From Roseitalea sp. (lineage in GTDB: Bacteria > Pseudomonadota > Alphaproteobacteria > Rhizobiales > Rhizobiaceae), in contig JAEPON010000008.1 of assembly GCA_017642895.1 (NCBI GenBank), positions 1 to 64,000 on the forward strand: 64,000 bases of DNA, written 5' to 3'. The translations under genes and the position numbers were made by a program. The notes below the pieces were generated by a model. The model searched no databases and was not told the DNA's origin. It saw only the letters and a program-made list of their open reading frames with translations. Shown here piece after piece: positions 44,716 through 54,644 of this stretch (positions are counted from its first letter, which is position 1; each line of letters begins with the position of its first letter).

Positions 44716-45135
44716 ATGCGCACCCTGATCTTCCGGGCGACGGCCCCGTATCTGACCGCCTTGATGCTGCTTTATTCGATCTTCGTCCTGTTGCGCGGAC
44801 ACAATGAACCCGGCGGTGGCTTCATCGGCGGGCTGATCGCCGCGTCGGCGCTGGCGATCTACGGCATTGCCTGTGGTGTTTCGCCGGTGCGGCGTGCGAT
44901 CCGCTACCATCCTATGGCGATTTCCGGCTTTGGCCTGTTTCTGGGCGCGATCGCGGGCATTTTCTCGCTGTTCGCCGGCGTGCCCTACATGACCGGCCTT
45001 TGGGTTTACCCGACCGTATTCGGCGTCGAATTGAAGCTCTCGACCACGCTGATCTTCGATATCGGCGTCTATCTGGTCGTGCTTGGCGCCATCACCTCGA
45101 TCGCGCTTGCGCTCGAGGAAAAGGAGCGCGACTGA
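44716..45135 (+). CDS. mnhB: Na+/H+ antiporter subunit B
   Basis: A 139-residue membrane protein with four segments and the MnhB signature [24 protein letters not shown] at 44716 is 4 bp after the mnhA stop. In S. meliloti the A and B parts form one PhaAB protein; here B is a separate gene although A already carries a related C-terminal region. Confidence 0.92.
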   Translation: MRTLIFRATAPYLTALMLLYSIFVLLRGHNEPGGGFIGGLIAASALAIYGIACGVSPVRRAIRYHPMAISGFGLFLGAIAGIFSLFAGVPYMTGLWVYPTVFGVELKLSTTLIFDIGVYLVVLGAITSIALALEEKERD

Positions 45136-45512
45136 TGGAAATCGCCGTTGCCGCGCTGACCGGCCTATATTTTGCGGTCTCGATCTATCTGATGCTGTCG
45201 CGGCACATCATCCGCATCCTGCTCGGCACGGTGACGCTGTCGACGGGTGCGAACCTGACCATCTTCGCCATGGGGCGGATCACGCGCGAGGTGCCGCCCA
45301 TCATCCCCGCAGGTCACTATCTGCCGGCCGACGGTGCAGCCAACGCGCTGCCGCAGGCGCTGGTCCTCACCGCGATCGTCATCGCCTTTTCCCTGTTCGC
45401 CTTCCTGCTCGTGCTCGTCATGCGCTCCTATCAGGAGCTTGGCACCGACGACACCTATGCGATGCGTGACGCCGAACCCGAGGGCGAGCCGTTGCCGCCG
45501 CTCGGCTACTGA
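45135..45512 (+). CDS. mnhC: Na+/H+ antiporter subunit C
   Basis: A 125-residue NuoK-like subunit with three membrane segments; TVTLSTGANLTIFAMG and DGAANALPQALVLTAIVIAFS are the family motifs. The start shares one base with the mnhB stop (TGATG). Confidence 0.92.
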   Translation: MEIAVAALTGLYFAVSIYLMLSRHIIRILLGTVTLSTGANLTIFAMGRITREVPPIIPAGHYLPADGAANALPQALVLTAIVIAFSLFAFLLVLVMRSYQELGTDDTYAMRDAEPEGEPLPPLGY

Positions 45513-45532
45513 AGTCAAGGACACCAGACCCG

Positions 45533-47131
45533 ATGGCCGCCGCCGAAAGACCCGCGATCGATCTTGCCGACGCCTTCGTCATGGAGGCGCCGGCGCTTGC
45601 CGATTGGCTGATCGTCGCGCCGCTCGTGATCGGTTTCATCTTCGCCGCGCTCTGCTTGATGACCCGCAAGGATACGGGCCGGCAGCCGGTGATCGCGATT
45701 GCCGGCCTGGTCCTGATCCTTTTGTCTGTTGCCGGCCTTTTTGTCCACGTTCTCGCCAACGGGACGGTCGTGATGGCCATGGGCCGCTGGCTGCCGCCGT
45801 TCGGCATTGCCTTCGTCGCCGATACGCTCGGCGCGACACTGGCGCTGATCAGCGGCATTGTCGGGCTGGCCACCGGCATCTACGCGCTGCGTGAGGCCGA
45901 CAACACGGAACGGCGCTATGGCTTCTACCCGTTCCTTCTGATGATGCTGTCGGGCGTCATCTGCGCGTTCCTGACGGGCGATATCTTCAATCTCTATGTC
46001 TGGTTCGAAGTGCTGTTGCTCGGCTCGTTCGGCTTGCTGATCCTCGGCTCGCGGCGCGACCAGCTCGACGGCGCGACAAAATATGCCTTCCTGAACCTCA
46101 TCGCGACAACGCTGTTCCTGATCGCGGTGGCTTATGTCTACGGCCTGTTCGGAACGCTGAACATGGCTGACATCGCCCGCAAGGCGGCGGTGATGGAAGA
46201 GGTCGGGCCACGCCTGACGATCGCCGCTCTGTTCTTCTTCGCCTTTGCCATGAAGGCGGCCGCCTTTCCGCTGAACTTCTGGCTGCCCGCTTCCTATCAC
46301 ACGCCGCGGCTGGCTGTCGGCGCGGTCTTCGCCGGCCTTCTGACCAAGGTCGGCGTCTATGCCCTGCTGCGCATCCTTTTGACCATCTTCCCCGCCGATC
46401 GCGATGATCTGGCGATCGCGATCGCCGTCGTTGCCGCCGCGTCGATGATGCTCGGCGCGCTGGGCGCGCTCGCCCAGACCGATATGCGCCGCGTTCTGGG
46501 CTATCTGGTGATCTCGGGAATCGGCATCATGCTGGCCGGCCTTGCGCTGGGCAGCGCTACGGGCCTGTCGGGCACCGCATTTTATACCGCCCATTCCATG
46601 GTGATCATGACCGCGCTCTATCTGCTGGTCGGCATTGTCGGCGCGGCTGCCGGCACATTCGATCTCCATCGCGCCGGAGGGCTTTATGCCACGGCACCCT
46701 GGCTGGCGGTCGTCGCACTGATACTCGCATTTTCGGCCTCGGGCCTGCCGCCCTTTTCCGGCCTCTGGCCGAAGATTTTTCTCGTCAAGGCATCGATCGA
46801 TGTCGGCGCCTGGTGGCTGGCCGCCGCGATCCTCCTGTCCGGCTTCCTGACCACGATCGCGCTCGTGCGGCTGTTCGCCTTTGCCTTCTGGCGTCCAGCC
46901 AATCCCGACATGCGGTCGATGACGCTCGGCGAAGTGCCGGTCGCGCGCCTGGGCTTGCCCGTGCTTGTCGGCCTTTGCGGCCTGACGGTCATCGCCGGCC
47001 TTTATCCCGAGCCGTTCATCCAGGTATCCGACAGGATTGCGTTCGAACTGATGAACCCCGTGGGCTATATTGATGCCGTCTACGCCCCGATGCCGATCCA
47101 GCCGGCCGCAGCCGAAGGAGCCGTGCAGTGA
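45533..47131 (+). CDS. mnhD: Na+/H+ antiporter subunit D
   Basis: A 532-residue NuoN/NuoM-like antiporter subunit. The ion-path residues appear in [18 protein letters not shown] (glutamate) and [19 protein letters not shown] (lysines), and [12 protein letters not shown] follows. It overlaps mnhE by 4 bp at its end. With MnhA it provides the proton and cation channels of the complex. Confidence 0.93.
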   Translation: MAAAERPAIDLADAFVMEAPALADWLIVAPLVIGFIFAALCLMTRKDTGRQPVIAIAGLVLILLSVAGLFVHVLANGTVVMAMGRWLPPFGIAFVADTLGATLALISGIVGLATGIYALREADNTERRYGFYPFLLMMLSGVICAFLTGDIFNLYVWFEVLLLGSFGLLILGSRRDQLDGATKYAFLNLIATTLFLIAVAYVYGLFGTLNMADIARKAAVMEEVGPRLTIAALFFFAFAMKAAAFPLNFWLPASYHTPRLAVGAVFAGLLTKVGVYALLRILLTIFPADRDDLAIAIAVVAAASMMLGALGALAQTDMRRVLGYLVISGIGIMLAGLALGSATGLSGTAFYTAHSMVIMTALYLLVGIVGAAAGTFDLHRAGGLYATAPWLAVVALILAFSASGLPPFSGLWPKIFLVKASIDVGAWWLAAAILLSGFLTTIALVRLFAFAFWRPANPDMRSMTLGEVPVARLGLPVLVGLCGLTVIAGLYPEPFIQVSDRIAFELMNPVGYIDAVYAPMPIQPAAAEGAVQ

Positions 47132-47601
47132 ACCTGTTTCTCGCCAACATCCTTCTTGCCCTGTCCTGGGCGGCCGTCTCGGGCAGCTTCGCGCTGATCA
47201 ACATCCTGTTCGGCTTCGCGCTCGGCGCGCTGGCGCTGACCATCATCCAGGAACAGGTGGGCTCGGTCGGCTATCTGTCGCGCCTCTACCGCATCGTCTC
47301 GCTGCTGTTGCTGTTCGTCTATGAGCTGATCCTGTCGGCAACGCGCGTCGCCATTCTCGTGCTGTCGCCCAACATGAAGCTGAAGCCGGGCATTCTGGCC
47401 TATCCGCTGAAGGTCGATCGCGATCTGGAGATCACGGTGCTCGCCAACCTGATCACGCTGACGCCGGGCACGCTGTCGGTGGACGTCTCTGCCGACCGCA
47501 AGACGCTCTACATCCATGCGCTGGATTGCTCGGACCCCGACAGCATAAGGGCCGACATCGCCGATGGCTTCGAGCGCAAGATTTTGGAGGCTTTCCGCTG
47601 A
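47128..47601 (+). CDS. mnhE: Na+/H+ antiporter subunit E
   Basis: A 157-residue subunit with two N-terminal membrane segments and a cytoplasmic domain including the family motif [34 protein letters not shown] context is clear: ATG at 47128 lies in the mnhD stop region, and its own stop shares one base with mnhF. Confidence 0.92.
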   Translation: MNLFLANILLALSWAAVSGSFALINILFGFALGALALTIIQEQVGSVGYLSRLYRIVSLLLLFVYELILSATRVAILVLSPNMKLKPGILAYPLKVDRDLEITVLANLITLTPGTLSVDVSADRKTLYIHALDCSDPDSIRADIADGFERKILEAFR

Positions 47602-47981
47602 TGGGTGCCGCCGAGTTTCTCGACTGGTCGGTTCAGATCGCTCTGGTGATCCTCAGCGTCGCCTTCCTGGGAACGGTGATCAAGGTCATCCGTGGCCCGA
47701 CCTTGCCTGACCGGATCCTTGCGCTGGACATGCTGGTGGCGACCGCGATCGGCTTCATTGCCGCCATCGGCATCAAGACCGGTTTCACACTCTATGTGGA
47801 TATCGCGATCACGCTGGGTCTGGTCGGTTTCTTGGCCACCGTCGCTTTTGCCCGGTTCGTCCTGGCCCGCGGTCGCAGCGAGAACGACGCGCCCGCAGAA
47901 GACGAAGACATAACCGAAGATGCTGTAATCATGCCTGACGCTGCCCAGTTTTCGGGCGCGCATGGAGCAAAGAAAAAATGA
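47601..47981 (+). CDS. mnhF: Na+/H+ antiporter subunit F
   Basis: A 126-residue subunit with three membrane segments; [23 protein letters not shown] is the MnhF signature. The C-terminus is acidic. The start is in a TGATG overlap with mnhE and the end overlaps mnhG by 4 bp. Confidence 0.92.
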   Translation: MGAAEFLDWSVQIALVILSVAFLGTVIKVIRGPTLPDRILALDMLVATAIGFIAAIGIKTGFTLYVDIAITLGLVGFLATVAFARFVLARGRSENDAPAEDEDITEDAVIMPDAAQFSGAHGAKKK

Positions 47982-48310
47982 GTGACATAGCCGCGATTAT
48001 TGCAGGTTTACTTGTTCTGGTCGGATCTTTCTTCGCTTTGGTGGCCGTCATTGGTCTATGGCGGCTGCCAGACATTTATACCCGATCTCATGCGGCGTCG
48101 AAAACAGGAACGCTCGGTTCGGGCCTCGTTCTCATCGCACTCGCGGTGCACGCTGGCGACGCTGGAACCACCAGCAGAGCCCTTGCAGGGGTTGTCTTCT
48201 TCCTGCTGACGGCCCCCATTGCTGCGCATCTTCTGGCGCGCGCTGCTTATGCTGTTGGATACCCGCTCACCAAGGACAATGTCCGCGACGACTTGGCGGG
48301 TCCTCGCTGA
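47978..48310 (+). CDS. mnhG: Na+/H+ antiporter subunit G
   Basis: A 110-residue subunit with three membrane segments; [22 protein letters not shown] is the MnhG signature and [17 protein letters not shown] closes the domain. It completes the A-to-G order, indicating a full group 1 Mrp complex. No clear terminator follows. Confidence 0.92.
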   Translation: MSDIAAIIAGLLVLVGSFFALVAVIGLWRLPDIYTRSHAASKTGTLGSGLVLIALAVHAGDAGTTSRALAGVVFFLLTAPIAAHLLARAAYAVGYPLTKDNVRDDLAGPR

Positions 48311-48516
48311 GACTTCAAAAAGACTGCAACCTTGGCGGGAATCAGGGCTTTAGATCAACTTGAGATCAAATCTGTACCGGTCAATAGGCAAATTTTGACC
48401 GTGCGAATACATAATCGTGTTTGGATGATGCAAAGAAACGTTTGCATATCCGCTGCAATCATGACAAGGCGTATCTTACGGGTGAGACTATAGCAATAAA
48501 AACAAAGAGGACTCCC

Positions 48517-48954
48517 TTGGACAACGATCATAGACCTCACACAGATAGCAACTTGCTCGTTGAACTGACAGCCGAAGTGGTTTCGGCCTATGTTGGCAAC
48601 AACCCGGTTTCCGCATCCGACCTTCCGTCGCTTATTTCCCAAGTGCATTCGGCACTGGGCAAGACGAGCGACGGACCGGACGGCGGTCCGGCGGAAAAGC
48701 CGATACCGGCCGTCAATCCCAAACGTTCGGTCACGCGCGACTATATCGTGTGCCTTGAAGACGGCAAAAAGTTCAAGTCGCTCAAACGCCACCTGATGAG
48801 CCATTATGGCCTGACGCCGGAAGAATATCGCGAGAAGTGGGGCTTGGCGCCCGACTATCCGATGGTCGCTCCGGCCTATGCTGAACAGCGTTCCCGCTTG
48901 GCCCGTGAAATGGGCCTGGGCCGCAAGCCGGGCTCCAAGGTCAAGAAGAAGTAG
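48517..48954 (+). CDS. mucR: MucR-family transcriptional regulator
   Basis: A 145-residue Ros/MucR zinc-finger protein, a global regulator of exopolysaccharide, motility and cell-cycle genes in rhizobia. The DNA-binding domain is [40 protein letters not shown], with the cysteine and histidines of a prokaryotic C2H2-like finger (the first cysteine pair is reduced to a single C, as in several MucR proteins) and a basic tail. The best start is TTG at 48517, with AAAGAGG upstream; a longer frame from 48421 looks non-coding. The AT-rich 200 bp upstream may carry autoregulatory MucR sites. Confidence 0.9.
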   Translation: MDNDHRPHTDSNLLVELTAEVVSAYVGNNPVSASDLPSLISQVHSALGKTSDGPDGGPAEKPIPAVNPKRSVTRDYIVCLEDGKKFKSLKRHLMSHYGLTPEEYREKWGLAPDYPMVAPAYAEQRSRLAREMGLGRKPGSKVKKK

Positions 48955-48964
48955 GGCGGCCTGT

Positions 48965-49420
48965 CTACCTGCCGGATGACCGATCGGCCTGCCGAACGGT
49001 CATCCGCTGTTCCGCTGCGGGGCTGGCTGGCGCGCAGCGATGACCGCGCTTGTTCAAGCACCCGGCAATCAGGTCCCGTACGGTCTTGAGCGTGATGTGG
49101 CGGTTCAGGTCGTAGGACCAGTGCCGCGAAAGCCCCTTGTTGCGCTCCCGCTTCAAGATACGATCCAGTGTCCGCAGATGGCCCGCCAGGTGTCGTGTAC
49201 TCGCTTTGTCGAGATCACGGTAATGCACACCTGTGATCCGGTACAACATCCAGTCGGTCGCACAGTCGACAACAGCCTGCGTCTTTGGGTGGGGAGCGTT
49301 GTGCGTCACCATATCCATTGTCCGAAGCAAAGAGTCCGACAACGATAGTCCGGCAGCGCTGGCGTTGGATAAGTTGCCGGCCTTCACACGGCAGTCCATT
49401 GGAAACAACAGCATAATCAA
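48965..49420 (-). CDS. Hypothetical protein
   Basis: An open frame of up to 151 residues, convergent with mucR (10 bp between stops). No domain is recognised. The middle (DWMLYRITGVHYRDLDKAS, HLRTLDRILKRERNKGLSRHW) is helical and basic and could bind nucleic acid. The true start may be later, for example at the ATG encoding MDCRVKA or MVTHNAPH. Composition is compatible with a real gene, but support is moderate. Confidence 0.45.
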   Translation of the reverse strand: MIMLLFPMDCRVKAGNLSNASAAGLSLSDSLLRTMDMVTHNAPHPKTQAVVDCATDWMLYRITGVHYRDLDKASTRHLAGHLRTLDRILKRERNKGLSRHWSYDLNRHITLKTVRDLIAGCLNKRGHRCAPASPAAEQRMTVRQADRSSGR

Positions 49421-49503
49421 TAGTTTGGTAAAGGTAGGTGAAAAATCCTATCAAACCTTGCGTGCGCCAATATAAGAATTTATTCCTCAAAGTGGAGGTG
49501 GTG

Positions 49504-49968
49504 ATGCAAGGCTTGGAACATGCCGAGGCCGGTCGCTTCAGACGGGTTTTCGCCGATGCTGACAAGGGCGAATGGCCGTGTGCGGCAGATCATGATGCGG
49601 TGCATGCCTGCACTGTGGTGACCGGTTCGCCCGACAGTGAGCAGGCGGTCGCCATGTGCGACGGCATTCTTGATCTCATGGCTGCCTTGTTTTCGGTCAG
49701 CGGCCGACAGTTGCGATCGCCGCGGCGCCACGGACGGGCGATCGCCCGCGTGCGTCAGATCGGCATGTATGTTGCGCATACGACGCTGGGCATGCGGATG
49801 GCCGATGTCGCGACGGGTTTTGGAAGGGACAAGAGCACGGTCATGTACGCCTGCCACCTGGTCGAGGATTTGCGCGATGACATCGAGTTCAATCAGATCG
49901 TGGCCCGGGTTGAGCAGATCGTGGGCGTCGCTTTTCACCTCCATGATCGGCGGGAAGACCGTCCATGA
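49504..49968 (+). CDS. DnaA C-terminal-like helix-turn-helix protein
   Basis: A 154-residue protein whose C-terminal half resembles the DnaA-box-binding domain IV: FSVSGRQLRSPRRHGRAIARVRQIGMYVAH, then MADVATGFGRDKSTVMYACHLV, which aligns with the signature helix of DnaA. It lacks the AAA+ domain. Such stand-alone proteins are common in Hyphomicrobiales and could compete for DnaA boxes or act as transcription factors. GTGGAGGTG precedes the ATG; a GTG at 49501 is an alternative. The end overlaps the DUF6456 gene by 4 bp. Confidence 0.82.
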   Translation: MQGLEHAEAGRFRRVFADADKGEWPCAADHDAVHACTVVTGSPDSEQAVAMCDGILDLMAALFSVSGRQLRSPRRHGRAIARVRQIGMYVAHTTLGMRMADVATGFGRDKSTVMYACHLVEDLRDDIEFNQIVARVEQIVGVAFHLHDRREDRP

Positions 49969-50771
49969 CCGCCGACCGTTTCAAAAAACGGGCTTTGCGC
50001 GTGCTGGCAGCACTCAACGGCCGCGCACCCGTACCGGTCACCAAAGGGGGAGCGGCGGCATGCATTTTGCATCTGGGTGAAACGCGCACCATCCGCTGCC
50101 CCGCCGATCAGTTGGAGGCCATGGTCGACCAGGGCTGGCTGCATCTGTCCCGGTGTCCGTCATCAGGACGGACTTTGGCCGCCGTCAGCGCCGATGGCGT
50201 CACGTGGCACAAACGGATGGCATCGGGAGACGGGTTTGCCGGGCAACACCGGGAGGTGACGAGCGCAAACATTGACGGTCAGCCGGACCTGACCCGCAAC
50301 CTTGCGGAGTCGCCTTTGGCCCGACTTGCACGGCCCGGCGGCGCGCAGCGGGATGCCTGGCTGAATCACGGGCAAGTGGCGGCCGGCGAGCGGCTGCGAT
50401 CGGATTTCGAGTTCGGCCAACTGAGCCCGTCCATATCCGCGTCATGGAATCCGGCCCGCACGGTCCGCGACTCGGCGGGCGCGCATGGCGACCCGCAAAA
50501 CCTGTCCGATAGGGTGCTGGACGCCCGTGTGCGGTTCAACCGCGCCCTGGATGCGGTAGGGCCGGAACTCTCTGGCTTGCTTGTCGATGTGTGCTGCTTT
50601 TTGAAGGGGCTCGAACAGGTGGAGTTGGAGCGCAAATGGCCGCGCCGGTCGGCCAAGGTGGTTTTGCGGACCGCACTTGCCGCCCTTGATCGCCACTACA
50701 ATCCGCCGCCGCCGCAAACACGGCACGACATCCGGCATTGGGGCGAGAAGGACTACCGGCCAACCCTCTGA
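49965..50771 (+). CDS. DUF6456 domain-containing protein
   Basis: A 268-residue protein. The C-terminal third (LSDRVLDARVRFNRALDAVG, LLVDVCCFLKGLEQVELERKWPRRSAKVVLRTALAALDRHY) is the DUF6456 domain; the N-terminus (RFKKRALRVLAALNGR) looks like a winged-helix element. Its ATGA overlap with the DnaA-C-like gene implies a joint role, possibly in replication or cell-cycle control. No function has been assigned. Confidence 0.82.
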   Translation: MTADRFKKRALRVLAALNGRAPVPVTKGGAAACILHLGETRTIRCPADQLEAMVDQGWLHLSRCPSSGRTLAAVSADGVTWHKRMASGDGFAGQHREVTSANIDGQPDLTRNLAESPLARLARPGGAQRDAWLNHGQVAAGERLRSDFEFGQLSPSISASWNPARTVRDSAGAHGDPQNLSDRVLDARVRFNRALDAVGPELSGLLVDVCCFLKGLEQVELERKWPRRSAKVVLRTALAALDRHYNPPPPQTRHDIRHWGEKDYRPTL

Positions 50772-50787
50772 CCGCCCGTCTACTGGC

Positions 50788-51204
50788 TCAGGCGGCCGTC
50801 ATCGCGCCCGCCTGGGCCTTCATGCGCTCGACCATGGCGCGAAGCCCGTTTGAGCGCTGCGGTGTCAGGTGGCTGTCCAGACCGATGCGCTTGAACAGAT
50901 TTTCGGCGTCGAACGCGACGACCTGCGCCGGTGGTCTGCCTGACATCGCGCTGATCATGACCGCCACCAGACCTCGAACGATATGGGCATCGGAATCGCC
51001 GCGAAAACGAAGCGTGCCGTCCTCGCCGGGCTCGGCGACAACCCACACCTGACTCACGCAGCCATTGACCTTGTTGCCAGCAGTTTTTTCCCCGTCGGCC
51101 ATGTCCGGCAATTCGCGTCCAAGTTCGATCACATAGCGATATTTGTCCTCCCAATCGTCAAGAAGGTCGAAATCGTCGATGATGGCGTCGATGGAACGTG
51201 TCAT
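50788..51204 (-). CDS. sufE: SufE-family sulphur acceptor protein
   Basis: A 138-residue partner of the SufS cysteine desulphurase in iron-sulphur cluster assembly. The sulphur-accepting cysteine is in GNKVNGCVSQVWVVAE, and the fold is supported by IDDFDLLDDWEDKYRYVIELG and FDAENLFKRIGLDSHLTPQRSNGL. ATG at 51204 is preferred to 51231. No other suf gene is nearby. Confidence 0.92.
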   Translation of the reverse strand: MTRSIDAIIDDFDLLDDWEDKYRYVIELGRELPDMADGEKTAGNKVNGCVSQVWVVAEPGEDGTLRFRGDSDAHIVRGLVAVMISAMSGRPPAQVVAFDAENLFKRIGLDSHLTPQRSNGLRAMVERMKAQAGAMTAA

Positions 51205-51287
51205 GGCGGGCTCGGATGCAAAAGGAACCATCCCTTACATATGGCCGCAGCCAGGACGCCTCAAGGGTTATGCTTGTGAGCCTGGTG

Positions 51288-51614
51288 TCAGGCGTCGTCA
51301 TCTGAAGCGGCAGGCTCGCCGGACTGGGCTTTTTCGATCAGCCCTGTTGCGATGACAAGACCCTGATGCGCGCGGGCCAGCGCGGCATCGGCAAGCGCCC
51401 GACCGCTCGCGCACAGGTCCGGTTGCCGGGTGCACACCGAACCGACATCGTCGGCCACCGCCCCGGCGAATCGCGCCGCGTTGATTGATGTCTCGACACC
51501 CGTCACCGACGCTTGCTCCACGCCCGCCTCCATCTGATCGGCGGGCACGAGGCTCGGCAGGGCCATCAGACCCAGAAAGCCCCATACGGCCATCTTGAAC
51601 GCAAAGCGGATCAT
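51288..51614 (-). CDS. DUF5330 domain-containing protein
   Basis: A 108-residue protein with one N-terminal membrane segment or signal (IRFAFKMAVWGFLGLMALPSLV) and a conserved CTRQPDLCASGRALADAALARA segment whose two cysteines may form a disulphide in the periplasm. This matches DUF5330, a small rhizobial family. Function unknown. Confidence 0.78.
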   Translation of the reverse strand: MIRFAFKMAVWGFLGLMALPSLVPADQMEAGVEQASVTGVETSINAARFAGAVADDVGSVCTRQPDLCASGRALADAALARAHQGLVIATGLIEKAQSGEPAASDDDA

Positions 51615-51907
51615 CGTGTCGTCCCCGAAGAAATGTGTCCCGCGATGATGATGCCATGCGGCCGTCAAATGCGGGTGCCGGGTCGAGGCTCGAATTTCGA
51701 CAAATTTGCCTAAAATGCCGATGATCGCAAAAAAGTCCGCCACGCCAAGGCTTTGATGCTTGCTTCAATCCGTTAACCATAACCGGCAATTCGACAGTTG
51801 CGGCTTTGGAATTGCGGTCAGATGGCGCCGCGCGGGTGCGAGGTTTATCCATTCGTAAACGGTGGCATGGGAGTGTCGGTTTGCCGGATGTGCCGGCGGT
51901 TGGGTGT

Positions 51908-53368
51908 TTGAGTATCGTGTTGCGTTTTCTCGACAGTTTGTCCCGCCTTCACCGGGAGCGCGCCGCTTCGGGCGGTCGGGTCGCCCGGCGGGCAGCAGGT
52001 GGCGCCCTCGCGGCTGCCGTCTCCGGCGGTTCGGTTTGTCTGGTTGTGGTTGCGGCACTTGGGGCAGGCGATGTTGCGCCTTCGCTGGTCGTCGCGGCCA
52101 CCATTTCGGCGGCGCTGTTCGCCCTGATCGCGCTTGTGACGGTCCGCTCGGTTGCGAACTGGCCTGCCGCGGGCGCCAGTGTCCGAAGCAACATGCCCGT
52201 TGCGGCCGATATCGGGCCGGTTGCCACGAGCGCACCGGCGACGGTGATCGAAGACACCGGCGAGGTTTGGCGTCCGCACGATGTGGCCATCGACGCCATT
52301 GCGCCACTCGACGATGGCGACAGGCTTCTCGATCGCGTCCATGTCGGCGACCGCGTCGCGTTTCTCCATGCGATGGCCCGCGCACGATCGGCCAATGCTA
52401 TGCCCGTTGGCTTGAACATCCGGCTCAACCGTGCCGCGTCCGGTGATCGCCAGAACTATGAAGCGGCGACACTGGTCCTTTGCGGCGACCCGACCGGCAA
52501 GGTGCAAGCCAATGTCGCCTTCGATGTCGAGCCGGCGCCCCTTGGCGAGCAAACCGGTGCGCAGGAGGATGTGGGCCAGTTGGCCATGGTCAGCCACGAA
52601 CTGCGCACACCGCTCAATGCCATTATCGGATTTGCCGATCTCATCCGGGGCGACGCGCTGGGTTCTCTGCCTGTGGCGCGCCAGCGCGAATATGGGGATT
52701 TGATCCACGACGCCGCCACGCATTTGCTCGCGGTCGTCAACGCGATGCTCGACGTCTCGAAAATCGGCGCCGGCCGTTACACGATCAACCGGGAGGTCTT
52801 CGATCTGGACTGCACGGTGCGTGACGTGGCGATGATGATTGCGCCGCGCGCCCAGGCGAAGGGCATTCATGTGAACCTTCACCTGGAAAAGGTTGCGACA
52901 TCGGCGCAGGCCGATCGCCGCGCCGTTCGGCAGATCGTGACCAATCTTCTGGCCAACGCCGTCAAGTTCACACCCCAGCATGGCTGCGTGACCATCGAGG
53001 CCGAGACCAACCCTGAAGCGCTCGTCCTGACCGTCTCGGACACCGGGATCGGGATCTCTCCGGAAGACATCGACAAGCTCGGCCGCCCGTATGCCCAGAT
53101 TGACAACTCATACACACGGGAGTGCGAGGGAACGGGTTTGGGACTGTCGCTCGTCAAAGGTCTTGCCGGGCTTCACGGGGGGGAGATGCGGATCGAAAGC
53201 ACCCCGGATATCGGCACGCGCGTCACGGTCCGGATACCACGCGATGCGCCGCAAACCGCCGGCGACGGAACGCAAGATAGCCGGGTTACCGAGCTGCGGC
53301 CCGTCAGGCCGGCCCAAAACACAGACAATGGCAAGGAGATCACCGATGCGCCGCGACGATTTGGCTGA
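51908..53368 (+). CDS. Sensor histidine kinase
   Basis: Membrane-bound kinase of about 485 residues. Two adjacent membrane segments occur near the N-terminus (AAVSGGSVCLVVVAALGAG and VVAATISAALFALIALV), then a PAS-like region, a HisKA domain with the phospho-accepting histidine in MVSHELRTPLNAIIGFADL, and a HATPase domain with the N box NLLANAVKFTP, DTGIGI and GTGLGLSL. The start is uncertain: TTG at 51908 is a guess and the frame is open from 51806. It overlaps the peptidoglycan-binding gene by 23 bp, suggesting envelope sensing. No response regulator is adjacent. Confidence 0.85.
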   Translation: MSIVLRFLDSLSRLHRERAASGGRVARRAAGGALAAAVSGGSVCLVVVAALGAGDVAPSLVVAATISAALFALIALVTVRSVANWPAAGASVRSNMPVAADIGPVATSAPATVIEDTGEVWRPHDVAIDAIAPLDDGDRLLDRVHVGDRVAFLHAMARARSANAMPVGLNIRLNRAASGDRQNYEAATLVLCGDPTGKVQANVAFDVEPAPLGEQTGAQEDVGQLAMVSHELRTPLNAIIGFADLIRGDALGSLPVARQREYGDLIHDAATHLLAVVNAMLDVSKIGAGRYTINREVFDLDCTVRDVAMMIAPRAQAKGIHVNLHLEKVATSAQADRRAVRQIVTNLLANAVKFTPQHGCVTIEAETNPEALVLTVSDTGIGISPEDIDKLGRPYAQIDNSYTRECEGTGLGLSLVKGLAGLHGGEMRIESTPDIGTRVTVRIPRDAPQTAGDGTQDSRVTELRPVRPAQNTDNGKEITDAPRRFG

Positions 53369-54245
53369 CAGGGATGATCGGGACAGCGTGGTTGGCGAAC
53401 TCGCCGAAGGGCTTTGGCGTCTGATGCGCCGCAACAAATGGGCCGTTCTGGCCGGCGCTGGCGGTTTTGCGGTCGTCACCTATGCAAGTGTCAATGCGCT
53501 CTACCTTCAGAACGGTGCTCACCCTTCGGCTTTTTTCGAGACGCGTCAGCCCGCCGACCACCGGCGTCATGCTTTGCGCAGTGATGAGCAACAGACGGGC
53601 ATTGAGCCCGGTGACGGTGCGCCGGTTACCCGCATTGTTTTCGATGACACCGCGGCGGAAACGCCGGCCAGTCGTCCGGTGCCGCAAACCCGGCCAAGCG
53701 CCGGGATCGACGACGCGGAGCGCACCGCGCAAGTGGCCGTTGCACCCGGACCGGCGCCCGAATTGCAGGATCCGACCGCCGAACTCCAGCAAATGCTGGC
53801 GACGCTTGGTTTTTACGATGCGGCGGTGGACGGCATCGCTGGTCCGCGAACCCAAGCGGCCGTCGAGGCATACAAGACCAGCGTCGGCTTGCGCGGGATC
53901 GAGCTTTCGGCCGACGAGTTGCTGACCAGCTTGCGCAACAACATGGTCGTCACAGCCGCCATCCCGCGTCCGCGACCGGAACCATCGGCCGCGGCCGCAG
54001 CCGCCGATCCCACCTCTGGCCGCGTCGGGGAGGCCGTCAGTGCTCCAGTTGCCGATCCCGATGTGCTGCGGGTTCAGGCCGGGCTAAAGGCGTTTGGCAA
54101 TGACGACATTCGCGTCGATGGCGTGGCCGGAGAGCAAACCCGCGTTGCGGTTCGAGAGTTTCAGGCGCTGTTCCGCCTGCCGGTCACCGGTGAAATCGAT
54201 GCCGGGTTGCTGGACAAGATGGTTGCGGTCGGTCTGATCGACTGA
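53346..54245 (+). CDS. Peptidoglycan-binding protein with two PG-binding domains
   Basis: A 299-residue single-pass membrane protein: a cytoplasmic N-terminus, a membrane segment (WAVLAGAGGFAVVTYASVNALYL), a disordered linker and two PG_binding_1 domains (QQMLATLGFYDAAVDGIAGPRTQAAVEAY and VQAGLKAFGNDDIRVDGVAGEQTRVAVREF). It starts inside the kinase gene. The periplasmic part should bind the cell wall and may report its state to the kinase, which is an inference from gene overlap. Confidence 0.85.
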   Translation: MRRDDLADRDDRDSVVGELAEGLWRLMRRNKWAVLAGAGGFAVVTYASVNALYLQNGAHPSAFFETRQPADHRRHALRSDEQQTGIEPGDGAPVTRIVFDDTAAETPASRPVPQTRPSAGIDDAERTAQVAVAPGPAPELQDPTAELQQMLATLGFYDAAVDGIAGPRTQAAVEAYKTSVGLRGIELSADELLTSLRNNMVVTAAIPRPRPEPSAAAAAADPTSGRVGEAVSAPVADPDVLRVQAGLKAFGNDDIRVDGVAGEQTRVAVREFQALFRLPVTGEIDAGLLDKMVAVGLID

Positions 54246-54257
54246 AAGGCTGAACCG

Positions 54258-54623
54258 ATGGCGCCGCGCGTAACATCGGAAATCTTCATCGGCGCCCTGC
54301 TGCGGACTGCCCGATCCGGGGGCGCTTTTTGTTATGTGGCGCGGCGTGGCAATGCCCAGGCCGGTGCCATCGTGATTGCGCTCGCCGATCACGCCTTGGG
54401 CTCATACGACATCTACCAGGATGCGCCCCCAACTATCGCCGATGCATCCGACGGCAAGAATGCCGGCCGCCATTTTACGCTCACGCGCACGCTCGACGGA
54501 GATGATGCGCTCAGGCAGTTCGTCGAGAGCGAGTCTCGCTTTGATCCCGATTTCTGGATGGTCGAGATCGAGAACTGGACGGGACCGTTGGACGGGCTGC
54601 TAACCGTCGTTGATGGCGATTGA
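54258..54623 (+). CDS. DUF1491 family protein
   Basis: A 121-residue protein with the DUF1491 pattern: RVTSEIFIGALLRTARSGGAF near the N-terminus, GAIVIALADHALGSYDIYQ in the middle and ESRFDPDFWMVEIENW near the C-terminus. It is conserved next to the peptidoglycan-binding gene in alphaproteobacteria, 13 bp downstream here. Function unknown. Confidence 0.85.
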   Translation: MAPRVTSEIFIGALLRTARSGGAFCYVARRGNAQAGAIVIALADHALGSYDIYQDAPPTIADASDGKNAGRHFTLTRTLDGDDALRQFVESESRFDPDFWMVEIENWTGPLDGLLTVVDGD

Positions 54624-54644
54624 TCGGATGGCTGGTCCTCGATG

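Noticed and set aside
42330..44723. Minus-strand open frame of 797 codons opposite mnhA
   Set aside because: The translation is rich in R, Q, H, E and D with no domain, while the plus strand encodes a clear antiporter subunit.
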